Shown here one piece after another: positions 1-8,821 of a stretch of 64,000 nucleotides of DNA. The stretch is from Candidatus Krumholzibacteriota bacterium (lineage in GTDB: Bacteria > Krumholzibacteriota > Krumholzibacteriia > LZORAL124-64-63): contig JAJRZA010000076.1 of the NCBI GenBank assembly GCA_024275485.1, forward strand, positions 35,350 through 99,349, given 5' to 3'. The notes under the pieces are model-generated. The model searched no databases, had not been told where the DNA came from, and saw only the letters and a list, made by a program, of their open reading frames with translations. Positions within the stretch are counted from its first letter, which is position 1, and each line of letters starts with the position of its first letter. A program made the position numbers and the translations under genes.

Positions 1-90
1 TACCGTGATGGGGGTAATGAGAAATGTGTGGAGTGTCATGTGAACTCTCCCAATAAGCTGGATTCCTATGGTGTAAAACTGGGAAGTTGA
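1..90 (+). CDS. C-terminal end of a c-type haem protein (partial)
   Basis: The first 29 codons of frame 1 stay open from the left edge to a TGA at 88-90. They contain one CVECH, a CXXCH haem-c attachment motif, nine codons in. The fragment ends in a short polar tail. This suits the last haem site of a multihaem or doubled-CXXCH cytochrome exported to the periplasm. The rest lies outside the window, so subfamily and partner are unknown. One CXXCH in 29 codons could arise by chance, but the open frame and clean stop before a non-coding spacer support a real gene end. Confidence 0.55.
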   Translation, partial: YRDGGNEKCVECHVNSPNKLDSYGVKLGS

Positions 91-190
91 CGGGCGAAGT
101 GATTTCCCCTTGTTAATAATTTTTTAAAGCCCCCCTCTCCATCAAAACCAAACAACCATGGACCTTGAGAACAAGGCAACAAAGAACCAA

Positions 191-237
191 CCTCTGGAAT
201 AAGCAGAGGCTTGACGGGAATAGACTTACCCCGTCAA
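191..237. repeat. Two adjacent hairpins in the spacer
   Basis: CCTCTG (191-196) pairs with CAGAGG (204-209). Directly after, TTGACGGG (211-218) pairs with CCCGTCAA (230-237) around an 11-base loop. No T-run follows on either strand, so a simple intrinsic terminator is not supported. An operator or RNA structural element is possible. Confidence 0.45.
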
Positions 238-466
238 TTGTATATGTATCTAGACGAAAAAACTGCCCGGGCGAGTGGACATATTGGACGAATCGGGATT
301 GTTACAGATTCTACTAAGATTGTCAAGAGAGTTGTTGTCTTTTGCAATGTTTGGAGTTGTTGAAACAAATTAAATCCCCAAAACAGGACACATTTGATAT
401 AGAAATGCAAAAACCGACTGCCGGGGAATGAAGGTAGATCACCCGAAAAAAGTTTCAGGCGGTGGG

Positions 467-497
467 TTGGACAGGCAAGGCCATGGTCCTGTATACT
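467..497 (+). promoter_or_regulatory. Weak candidate sigma70 promoter for the C25 gene
   Basis: TTGGAC (467-472) and TATACT (492-497) resemble -35 and -10 boxes, but the spacer is 19 bases rather than 17. The -10 ends about 40 bases before the chosen start. It is the best pair seen in this leader and remains speculative. Confidence 0.25.
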
Positions 498-537
498 AAC
501 CCATCTGTTGTGCCCTCTTTTGTTTCAGGAGTATTCC

Positions 538-3500
538 ATGAATGCCCATCTGCGTAATTTCGCATTTGCCCTGTTTATCATTCTCTTCTGTTTCAAAGGA
601 GCGACCCTGGCTGTTTCCGTATCATCTCAATTGACATCACTTCAATTGACAGAGGATCCGGTCCCGGTCGCCCTCAAGCTGATATCCGAAGACCGACTTG
701 GCTGCGAAATCCAGTTTGAGCTGAATCAGCTCTCCCGTGACATCATCACCGTGAATGGAACCACCTTCCAGGCCCTGACCATCCTCGGTGGAGGTCTTTC
801 CGGGCAGAATGGGGCGCCCGGCCTGCCAACCTATTCAGGAATGATCGCCGTGCCTGCAGGGCATACCGTGGACGCAGTGGTCGTCAATTCCGAATTGCGG
901 GTATTTCCCGACATGAAAATATTCCCCGTGCAACCGGAGAAGGCGGAGTCTTTCCACATTGATCACAACGCCTACAGCCCCCAATCCGGCTCTCGGTCTC
1001 AGGTCTCTTTCACCATCAGTCTGGGTGAACCGGCCATCCTGCACGGTCAACCCGTGGTTTCCTTCACCGTCAATCCTGTGCATTTCAGAGCCGAAGACAA
1101 TTTGGTCACCGTTGCGTCCAGGTTGTCCCTCAGGTTCCAATTCAAGGCCGATGGAAAGGGAAAAACGTCACGACGGGTCTTCAACAGCACTCCCAGGTCA
1201 TTTTCCCGGTTGTTTGATGATGTTCTGATCAACAGCCTGCCGTCGGAAAAATCCGGTTCCACCAATGATCTGGGAACCTACCTGGTGATCACCCCGCCCA
1301 GTGGTCAAAGTTCACTGGCCCCCCTCCTGGATTGGCGGCGGCGACAGGGATACAATGTTTTGGTGGGCAACACCGGCACCATCGGACCGTCTGCAGTCGA
1401 TATCAAAAGCTACATCCAGAATATTTACGACACCGTGGAGCCTCCCCTGGAATATGTGGTGATGATTGGTGATGCCAATGGCTCCCTCACCACCCCAACC
1501 TTCATTGAATACATTTCCGGCTATCATGGAGAAGGTGATCACTATTACACCACCCTGGATGGAGGGGATATTCTTTCGGATATTCACATCGGTAGGCTCA
1601 CGGCCCGGGACCCTACGGAATTGTCGGCCATCATCACCAAAATCATCACCTACGAAACCAATCCGCCCACACTTCAGGATCCCGACTGGTTCAACCGTGC
1701 TTCGGTGGTTGGCGACCCGTCGTCTTCGGGCATCACCACGATTTACGTGAACCAATGGCTGAAAGAACAGCTTCAGACCCTGGCCTTCACTCAGGTGGAT
1801 TCTATTTTCGGTGGGAATTTTCCCGGCTTGATGTACACCTCCATCAACCAGGGCCTCAGTGTGTTCGGTTATCGTGGTTTTTACGACATGAGCGGGTTCT
1901 CCCTGGCTCATATCACCACCCTGTCCAATGAATCCAAACTGCCTTTTGCCGTCATTCCAACCTGTGATACCGGGTCATTCCTGACCCAGACAACCTGTCG
2001 GTCGGAAGCTTTTTTGCGCAATCCGGGCGGGGGGGCCATCGGGGCCATCGGAATGTCCACTCTTGGCACTCACACGCGCTACAACAACTGCCTTTACCAC
2101 GGAATTTGGGAAGGCGCCCTGAATTCCGGTGACCACCACCTCGGCGCGGCTCTTTCCCGCGGCAAACTTGAAGTTTACAATAATTATTTCCTAGCCGAGC
2201 CTGGCATAACCGAAACCTGGGCTGTTTGGGCCAACCTGATGGGCGATCCGGCCACTGACCTTTGGCTGGATACGCCCTCAATTTTGCTGGCTGAATTCCC
2301 GACCGAATTGCCAGTGGGTGCAGGATCAGTTCCCGTAATGGTCACCAGTAATGGAAATCCGGTGGCCGGAGCCCTTGTCGCCCTGTACAAAGCCAATGAA
2401 ATCCGGGTCACCGGCACCACCGATGACTTCGGGCAGGTCAACCTACCCATTCACGGGCCAACCGAAGGCACTTTGCTGGTGACCGTCACCAAACACAATT
2501 GCAAACCCGTGCGCGGCTGGTTGTCCCTGGGTGAAGTGAGCGCTCACGCAACTTTGACCGAGATCGCCCTGGACGACGGATCCTCAAGTGGATCTGGAAA
2601 TGGCGATCTGCTGCCAAACCCGGGTGAATCCCTGAACATTCGCTGTGCCCTGACCAACGAGGGAATCAATCTGGCCGCCAATGTGACCGCCAGCCTTATC
2701 AGCCGCGATCCCATGGTGACCATCGTCGATGGCAACGACAGTTTTGGGGACATTCCCGCCGGACAAACGGTTTGGAGCCAGGACAGTTTTGAAGTTCTTG
2801 TTTCCGGTCAGGTGTCCGACCAGTATGCCGTGGCGATGGACCTGGTGGCCATCAACGACGATACAGGAACTTTCGGTCCCCTCGAACCAGGCGAACTGTT
2901 CAGCAACGCCGTCAATCACTTCACCCTGAAATTTGCTGACGATTGCTTTGCCGGCCATCTGGCCACTTTTGAATTGCGCCTCACCCTGCCCGATGGGCTG
3001 ATCCGCACCACGGTGTTCCAAATGACCGTGGGTGAAATTTCGCACACCGATCCGATTGGGCCCGACAACCATGGCTATTATGCCATCGACAACACCGATA
3101 CCTCCTACGACCAGGCGCCGGTATACGATTGGGTGGAGATCAATCCCGCATATGGCGGCCCCGGTACCGACACCGGTATGTCCGACGACTACTTTGAACA
3201 GGACAAAACCAGCATCTTCGACCTGCCCTTCCCTTTCAGCTATTACGGCACCGAATTCAACAAAATTTCCATCTGCACCAACGGTTGGATTGCCATGGGG
3301 GCGACCAATCTTCGACATTACCGAAACTTCACCCTGCCCAGCGCCGGCAGTCCCGACGCCATGATCGCCCCCTTCTGGGACAATCTCTACACCAGTGGGG
3401 ACCACAAGGTTTATTACTGGTACGACGAAGCCAACGGGCGTTTCATCGTCGAATGGAGCCGGATGCACATCTACTATGGCAACTATCACTACTCCGGATT

Positions 3501-5079
3501 GCAGGACTTCCAGGTCATACTTCATGATCCGGCGGTTCACCCCACCAGCAATGGCGACGGTGAAATCCTCTTCCAGTACGCCACCGTCACCAACGAAGAC
3601 AACATCAACGGATACGCCACTGTGGGCATCCAGAATCTTACCGGCGACGACGGATTGCTCTACACCTACTGGAACCAGTACGCATCTGGAGCCGCCCCAC
3701 TTGAGGCTGGTCGGGCTATCCTGTTCACTCCTGGCCCCAGCGTTCAGTTCACAACCTGTGAGGTTTCACCAAACCACTTCACGCTGACCATGGCTCCGGA
3801 TCAAACACGACAGGAAACCCTGGTCATTTCCAACAACGGCGACCCGGATTCCGAGCTCTCTTATTTGATCCAAAAAACCGACCCCAACGCCCCCATGGTC
3901 AACGGCGCGGCAAAAGACCTGACCGGTTCAGTCATGACCTGCAGCCAGTCGGTGTACCCGATTGGGGAAATTGTAGACTTGGAGTTCTCGGCCACCAACA
4001 ACAGCCCGGACAACGAGTACCTGGTTTTTGTGAGCCTTGACTTCCCCGCGGGGGTTTCGGTCATCGGCAGCACCAACCTGGTCAACAGCTATTTGCAGAC
4101 TTTGACCTATAACCAAGCCTCCGGCAATGGTGCCGAGGTGGTGTGGGAGGACGGTTTTGTTATCGGCGGCAACACTGCCATCTGCACCATGACTCTGGAT
4201 TTCAGCAATTATTCCGGCGCTCTCGTTCTGCCCTACACCATGACCGGTGATAATTTTGGTGGTGAACCACACACGGTGCAGGGCACTATTTCCCTGCTTC
4301 CATCTGGACCCTCGGTTTCCTTGCAGAGTCCCAATGGCGGGGAGCAATGGGCCATCGGCGACGTAGTTGAAATCCAGTTCCTTGCCGGTGGCGGACCTGA
4401 ACTATTGGAGCTGGCCCTGGATCGAAACGACGGCAACGGTTGGCAAACCATCATTGAAAACATTCCAGCCACGGAAACCAGCGCCACCTGGCTGGTGGAC
4501 GGCCCCATCAGCGCCCAGTGCAGGATGCGCCTGAGCGACTCGAATGACGCGACCCTGTTCGATATCAGTGACAACTATTTCACCATCGGTCGCGACCTGG
4601 GCTGGGTGATGCTGGACCATGACGCCGGAGTTGTCGTGGCCGGTACTCCCAACGAGGTGATCCTCACTTTCAACACCCAGGGACTGGAGCCCGGCTCCTA
4701 CCTGGTTGATCTCCAGATCTGGCAAATGGCCAATGGCCTGGTGATGGTGCCCATCGTGCTGATAATCAGCGATGATTTGTCCGGAAGTGCGGAGTTGCCA
4801 CCAATCACCGGATTGAAACAAAACCGACCCAACCCGTTCAACCCCCAAACCGAGATAGGATTCTCCATTGAGGCCGGCGGCAACGTCAAACTCAGTATTT
4901 ACAATGCACGTGGCCAACTGGTCAGAAGCCTGGTCAATCGTTTCCTGGAGATGGGAGAGCACAAGGTTATCTGGCAGGGCCGGGATGACTCGGGACGCCT
5001 TTTGTCTTCAGGAGTTTATTACTATCGCCTGGAAACCACCGCTGGAAAAGAGGTCAAGAAAATGGTTTATGTGAAATGA
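538..5079 (+). CDS. C25 (gingipain-like) peptidase-family surface protein with FlgD/T9SS-like C-terminal domain
   Basis: A 1,513-residue exported protein. The ATG at 538 is chosen over an in-frame start at 508 because AGGAG lies 6 bases upstream and residues 1-25 form a signal peptide. A gingipain-type propeptide region is followed by a C25 domain at roughly 240-590. The nucleophile position is C476 in PTCDTGSF. At the site where gingipains have the catalytic His of a GHG motif, this protein reads YRGFY (445-449), so that His is missing. Ig-like and beta-sandwich segments fill the middle. Residues 1426-1513 form an LKQNRPNPFNP-type domain seen on secreted FCB proteins. It is probably surface-anchored or secreted; proteolytic activity is doubtful. 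The stop overlaps the next start. Confidence 0.85.
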   Translation: MNAHLRNFAFALFIILFCFKGATLAVSVSSQLTSLQLTEDPVPVALKLISEDRLGCEIQFELNQLSRDIITVNGTTFQALTILGGGLSGQNGAPGLPTYSGMIAVPAGHTVDAVVVNSELRVFPDMKIFPVQPEKAESFHIDHNAYSPQSGSRSQVSFTISLGEPAILHGQPVVSFTVNPVHFRAEDNLVTVASRLSLRFQFKADGKGKTSRRVFNSTPRSFSRLFDDVLINSLPSEKSGSTNDLGTYLVITPPSGQSSLAPLLDWRRRQGYNVLVGNTGTIGPSAVDIKSYIQNIYDTVEPPLEYVVMIGDANGSLTTPTFIEYISGYHGEGDHYYTTLDGGDILSDIHIGRLTARDPTELSAIITKIITYETNPPTLQDPDWFNRASVVGDPSSSGITTIYVNQWLKEQLQTLAFTQVDSIFGGNFPGLMYTSINQGLSVFGYRGFYDMSGFSLAHITTLSNESKLPFAVIPTCDTGSFLTQTTCRSEAFLRNPGGGAIGAIGMSTLGTHTRYNNCLYHGIWEGALNSGDHHLGAALSRGKLEVYNNYFLAEPGITETWAVWANLMGDPATDLWLDTPSILLAEFPTELPVGAGSVPVMVTSNGNPVAGALVALYKANEIRVTGTTDDFGQVNLPIHGPTEGTLLVTVTKHNCKPVRGWLSLGEVSAHATLTEIALDDGSSSGSGNGDLLPNPGESLNIRCALTNEGINLAANVTASLISRDPMVTIVDGNDSFGDIPAGQTVWSQDSFEVLVSGQVSDQYAVAMDLVAINDDTGTFGPLEPGELFSNAVNHFTLKFADDCFAGHLATFELRLTLPDGLIRTTVFQMTVGEISHTDPIGPDNHGYYAIDNTDTSYDQAPVYDWVEINPAYGGPGTDTGMSDDYFEQDKTSIFDLPFPFSYYGTEFNKISICTNGWIAMGATNLRHYRNFTLPSAGSPDAMIAPFWDNLYTSGDHKVYYWYDEANGRFIVEWSRMHIYYGNYHYSGLQDFQVILHDPAVHPTSNGDGEILFQYATVTNEDNINGYATVGIQNLTGDDGLLYTYWNQYASGAAPLEAGRAILFTPGPSVQFTTCEVSPNHFTLTMAPDQTRQETLVISNNGDPDSELSYLIQKTDPNAPMVNGAAKDLTGSVMTCSQSVYPIGEIVDLEFSATNNSPDNEYLVFVSLDFPAGVSVIGSTNLVNSYLQTLTYNQASGNGAEVVWEDGFVIGGNTAICTMTLDFSNYSGALVLPYTMTGDNFGGEPHTVQGTISLLPSGPSVSLQSPNGGEQWAIGDVVEIQFLAGGGPELLELALDRNDGNGWQTIIENIPATETSATWLVDGPISAQCRMRLSDSNDATLFDISDNYFTIGRDLGWVMLDHDAGVVVAGTPNEVILTFNTQGLEPGSYLVDLQIWQMANGLVMVPIVLIISDDLSGSAELPPITGLKQNRPNPFNPQTEIGFSIEAGGNVKLSIYNARGQLVRSLVNRFLEMGEHKVIWQGRDDSGRLLSSGVYYYRLETTAGKEVKKMVYVK

Positions 5080-6002
5080 CCATGAATGGATTGCTTCATG
5101 ACCCTGATTTTTTTTCCCGGCACAACCGGACCCAGCATCCGGAAAACGCCAACCGGCTGAGTTTGCTGGGTGACTTGGCGTTTGGTGAGCCCGTTGAGCA
5201 TAGGCCTGCCACCGATGAGGAGTTGCTGGCTGTCCATACGACGGGTCATTTGCATACTGTCGCTTCCTCTTGCCGCAATGGCGGTGGATTCCTGGATCCG
5301 GACACTTATTGCTGTCCCGAAAGCGAGACCGTTGCCCGAGCCGCCTCGGGTGGTCTCGTTGACCTGTGTTTCGGAGTATTGGCCGGTACTTTTGCCAATG
5401 GATTGGCCCTGATTCGTCCTCCCGGTCACCATGCCACCTGCGACCAGGCCATGGGGTTCTGTCTTTACAACCATATCGCCGTGGCTGCGGCGGCCTTGAA
5501 AACCCGTGGGGTTTCCAGGGTATGCATTGTGGATTTTGACGTCCATCACGGCAACGGCACCCAGGATATTTTTTATGAAGATGATTCGGTGCTTTATATG
5601 TCCAGCCATCAGTATCCACATTATCCTGGAACCGGCTCCGTTGCCGAGATTGGGCGGGGAAAGGGCGCCGGGTTCACCCTAAACCATCACCTTGAAGCCG
5701 GGTCGGGTGATGATGAATTGTTGACCGGGTATCGGGATCATCTCCTGCCCCGATTGGTTGATTTCGAACCTGGTTTTATACTGGTTTCCGCCGGCTTCGA
5801 TGGTCATGCCGATGATCCCCTGGCGGGCCTCAACACAACCACTGCCGGATACCGAAAGCTTGTGGATTTGTTGATTCAGAAAGCCGGCCGTTTGTGTGAA
5901 GGCAAGATTGTTTTTGTGCTGGAAGGCGGGTATTATCCGCGTGCCCTGGCCGATTGTCTGGGTGAAACCATGCGATCCCTGAAAGACGGCTCTTCTGAAT
6001 GA
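5076..6002 (+). CDS. Histone deacetylase / acetylpolyamine amidohydrolase family protein
   Basis: A 308-residue cytoplasmic zinc amidohydrolase of the HDAC superfamily, which removes acetyl groups from acyl-lysine or acetylpolyamines. Visible signatures are RPPGHHA with tandem His118-His119, DFDVHHGNGT with zinc ligands D155 and H157, SAGFDGHADDP with D242, and the catalytic Tyr region EGGYY near 286. All key residues are present, so activity is likely. The start overlaps the C25 stop by ATGA; a second ATG at 5082 is possible. A decarboxylase of the ornithine type lies two genes downstream, which makes a polyamine-linked substrate attractive, though the sequence does not prove it. Confidence 0.9.
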   Translation: MTMNGLLHDPDFFSRHNRTQHPENANRLSLLGDLAFGEPVEHRPATDEELLAVHTTGHLHTVASSCRNGGGFLDPDTYCCPESETVARAASGGLVDLCFGVLAGTFANGLALIRPPGHHATCDQAMGFCLYNHIAVAAAALKTRGVSRVCIVDFDVHHGNGTQDIFYEDDSVLYMSSHQYPHYPGTGSVAEIGRGKGAGFTLNHHLEAGSGDDELLTGYRDHLLPRLVDFEPGFILVSAGFDGHADDPLAGLNTTTAGYRKLVDLLIQKAGRLCEGKIVFVLEGGYYPRALADCLGETMRSLKDGSSE

Positions 6003-6628
6003 ACCGGCGTTCGGTAATATCCCGTTGGTCTCTTCCGCTCATCGCTTATGTGTCGATGGTGCTGGGCTTGCATGTCTTTCACAGCGCATGGGTGGCCTTC
6101 GGGTTTTATCACGGGTTGATTCTGCTGGTGATGCTCTCTGCCGCCAATAGGACTTTTTGGCGTGAGCTGGTAGCTGGATGGGATTGGCGAGTGGGCACGG
6201 CCGCCATTGTGTTTGGGCTCGGTGGTGGCGTGGTCTTGTATTTGCTTGCTCCTTTTGCCGAAATCGATTCTTCAACCATTGGGCCCGTACTTTCCCGGCT
6301 GGGTCTTCAGGGTGGATCATGGCTGATGTTCGTCATCTACCATTCGTTGGCGAACCCCTGGTTTGAAGAAGTTTTCTGGCGTGGGCGGCTGGGCAGCAAC
6401 AACAACCTCCCGGTGTGGAATGATGTATTTTTTGCGGGTTATCATCTTCTTGTCTTGGCCTTGTTTCTGGATTGGATTTGGCTCATTGTCGCAGCAGTTA
6501 TATTAACTCTTGCCGGTTGGCTGTGGAGACAAATCAGACGGCAGCGCAAGGGATTGCTGCTGCCGGTCATCAGCCACCTGAGCGCGGATGCCAGCATCAT
6601 GGCCGTGGTTTACTGGCTCAACCAATAG
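5999..6628 (+). CDS. CPBP-family intramembrane metalloprotease
   Basis: A 209-residue membrane protein with about six hydrophobic segments. The CPBP/Abi (CAAX protease-like) motifs are present: E123-E124 with R128 in EEVFWRG, H149 in FAGYH, and H193 with D197 in SHLSAD. These match the glutamates and histidines of the family's membrane-embedded active site. The start overlaps the HDAC stop by ATGA, so the two are probably translationally coupled. Some relatives process prenylated proteins or bacteriocin-related peptides; the substrate here is unknown. Confidence 0.82.
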   Translation: MNRRSVISRWSLPLIAYVSMVLGLHVFHSAWVAFGFYHGLILLVMLSAANRTFWRELVAGWDWRVGTAAIVFGLGGGVVLYLLAPFAEIDSSTIGPVLSRLGLQGGSWLMFVIYHSLANPWFEEVFWRGRLGSNNNLPVWNDVFFAGYHLLVLALFLDWIWLIVAAVILTLAGWLWRQIRRQRKGLLLPVISHLSADASIMAVVYWLNQ

Positions 6629-6634
6629 GAGCGG

Positions 6635-7792
6635 ATGATGAATCCCTTTGAATTGCCCATCGAAACCATTGAAAAGCTGGTCCGGGAGCACGGCACACCC
6701 ATCTATGTGGTGAGCCGGAAAAAGATTCGCGAGAATTTCGAGATGCTGGATTCCGGGTTGCCCGCGGTGAAGTTTTTCTACGCCATGAAGGCCAACCCCC
6801 AGCATGAGATTCTGGAGGCCCTGGTGGCGGCCGGAGCCGGGTTTGATGTGGCCTCCAAGGGTGAGATTCTTGCCGCCGTAGCTGCCGGCGCCCACCCCAA
6901 GAACGACCTGATTTTTGCCGACACGGTGAAGGACCCCAAACAAATCGCCTTCGCCCATTCCATTGGTCTGGACGACTTCACTTTTGACAATCACTCGGAG
7001 CTGACACAAATCGCGAGACATGCCCCCGGTGCAAAAGTACATTTGCGCATTGTGGTTTCCAATGAAGGAAGCGTGGCCCATTTGAGCCACAAGTTCGGGG
7101 CCGATGTTGCTGATGCCATCGGCCTGATGTTGCAGGCCCGGGCTCTGGGATTGATTCCACGAGGAGTCAGTTTTCATGTGGGGAGTCAGTGTCTGGATGC
7201 GCAACGGTATGTTGAAGCACTGGATACGACGAAAGATGTTTTTGTGGAAGCAGCCAAGGCGGGCATTGAGTTGAAGTCCATAGATATCGGCGGGGGATTT
7301 CCGGTACGGTATATTGATGAGGATATTGATATTCCGGAAATGTGCCGGACCATTCGAGAGCACTATGGAAAGCTCTTCTGTGATGAGAATGGTGACGGTT
7401 GCGACCTTGTGGCCGAACCGGGTCGGGCTATTGTGGGAGACGCCATGATTCTGGTTACCAAGGTTATTTCGGAGTCGGTTCGCAACGGGAAGAACTGGTT
7501 GTATTTTGATGACGGGACTTATGGAAGTTTCATGGAGGTCCTGCTTTACAAGATGAAATTCCCCTGGCGAACCAATACCAACGGGCCCGTCAAGGAATAC
7601 GTTTTGGCGGGGCCCACCTGCGATTCGATTGATGTTTTTTCCCGGGATGGCGCCGGGGAAATTTGCGGGGTTGAGTTGCCGCAGATGCATTTGGATGATT
7701 TGCTGATTGCCGGGAGCATGGGAGCTTACACTTTTTCCGAGAGCACTCGGTTCAATGGGTTTGAACCGGCCAAGTTTGTTTTTTGGGATTGA
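6635..7792 (+). CDS. PLP-dependent ornithine/lysine-type decarboxylase (fold III)
   Basis: A 385-residue cytoplasmic enzyme of the alanine racemase-like ornithine/diaminopimelate decarboxylase family. PLP-binding K52 lies in YAMKANP. HVGSQ, the glycine-rich GGGFP and EPGRA (E261) follow in the usual order. Catalytic C329 is in GPTCDSIDV and the C-terminus has GAYTFSESTRFNGF. The short length and TCDSID motif favour ornithine or lysine decarboxylase over diaminopimelate decarboxylase, so the product is probably putrescine or cadaverine. The start has AGGAG 6-7 bases upstream; a second ATG follows immediately. It closes the run that begins with the C25 gene. Confidence 0.88.
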   Translation: MMNPFELPIETIEKLVREHGTPIYVVSRKKIRENFEMLDSGLPAVKFFYAMKANPQHEILEALVAAGAGFDVASKGEILAAVAAGAHPKNDLIFADTVKDPKQIAFAHSIGLDDFTFDNHSELTQIARHAPGAKVHLRIVVSNEGSVAHLSHKFGADVADAIGLMLQARALGLIPRGVSFHVGSQCLDAQRYVEALDTTKDVFVEAAKAGIELKSIDIGGGFPVRYIDEDIDIPEMCRTIREHYGKLFCDENGDGCDLVAEPGRAIVGDAMILVTKVISESVRNGKNWLYFDDGTYGSFMEVLLYKMKFPWRTNTNGPVKEYVLAGPTCDSIDVFSRDGAGEICGVELPQMHLDDLLIAGSMGAYTFSESTRFNGFEPAKFVFWD

Positions 7793-7829
7793 GAGTTGTG
7801 TCTCCTGTTTTATAACCCCCCAACCGAGA

Positions 7830-8651
7830 TCACCGGTAAAGCGCCTTCAAGCCATCCCAGGAATGCTCTTCGGTGGCGACCGTACCCTGATTCACGTCGA
7901 GCAAATACAGTGTGTCGAGATCGCCGCTCCAGACCAGATTCGACATCCAGGCCAAGCCCCACGGGTGACCGGAGGCCGCACCACAGCTTGAGGTAATATT
8001 TCCGTCAGCCGGATTGATGATGTAGATCTCGTGGGAGTAGCAGTCCGCCAGGACGAGCACTTCCCCGGATGCCAAATAGCCCAATCCTGAAGCACAATTC
8101 CCAGGTGAGGCAAAGGAATCGAGAATCGCGCCATCGGCCGGGTCCAACTTGTAGATCATGTTGTGACCATAATCGGCGTGCCAAAGATAAGTACCATCAA
8201 AGGCCAGCCCGGCCGAGTTGGGGTCACTGTCATCATGGCCGGGAGCCGGGATCTCCGACATGATTGTGCCATCGGTGGGATCAAGTTGATAGATGGTGCC
8301 GTTCTGCTCATGGCAAGCCCAGAGTGTCTGTCCGTCCCAGGCCAGCCCGGCTATGCCCGGGGAGGTGGGGCCTGGTATGGAGTGGACGACGGAACAGGAT
8401 TCCGGATCAATCTGAAAGATTCTGCTGGTGTCGAAGTAAAAGGCCAGCCAGATGTAAGTGCCGTCGTAGGCGACTCCTCCAGGGAGCAGGTAATCCAACG
8501 GACAGTTGCTGGCAATTCCACAGGCATCACGGCCAGGTGCGGCATGGTCCGTGGATGATCCGCCGTCAACGCCGCGGATGGTGATTGCCTCAGATGGTGC
8601 AATTGCGGAGAAGCAGAGCACGAGTACGGAGATGATGATTATGAAACGCAT
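7830..8651 (-). CDS. Secreted beta-propeller protein
   Basis: A 273-residue exported protein. The ATG at 8651 is chosen because a G-run sits just upstream and residues 1-22 form a clean signal peptide; an upstream ATG at 8663 would add four residues. The body consists of repeated units of about 40-45 residues with GLAWDGxxLW and IYxLDPxDGxI patterns, typical of NHL/Vgb-like propeller blades. Several scattered cysteines could form disulfides. It probably binds a ligand or partner in the periplasm or outside the cell. It lies 170 bases downstream of the radical SAM gene on the same strand, but that distance leaves co-transcription uncertain. Confidence 0.7.
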   Translation of the reverse strand: MRFIIIISVLVLCFSAIAPSEAITIRGVDGGSSTDHAAPGRDACGIASNCPLDYLLPGGVAYDGTYIWLAFYFDTSRIFQIDPESCSVVHSIPGPTSPGIAGLAWDGQTLWACHEQNGTIYQLDPTDGTIMSEIPAPGHDDSDPNSAGLAFDGTYLWHADYGHNMIYKLDPADGAILDSFASPGNCASGLGYLASGEVLVLADCYSHEIYIINPADGNITSSCGAASGHPWGLAWMSNLVWSGDLDTLYLLDVNQGTVATEEHSWDGLKALYR

Positions 8652-8821
8652 TGTCCCCCCCATTTTGTGATATTTGCAGTGAGCAGCCCCTGGTAGATTT
8701 TTGATGACCCGCTACTTTATCATAACCAAGCGATCGGTAAAAGTTTGTTGTCGCAAAAGACATAAAAAGCCCTTCTTTCTTTTCCACCACCGTAAAAAAA
8801 GAAACCTTTGCTAACCCCTGC

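Larger units (their letters stand above)
91..537. other. 447-base intergenic spacer
   Basis: No open frame with a plausible start is visible. The stretch is AT-richer than the flanking genes. It holds two hairpins at 191-237 and a weak promoter-like pair just upstream of the C25 gene. Any terminator for the truncated gene should lie in the first 150 bases, but no clear GC stem with a T-run was found there. Confidence 0.5.
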
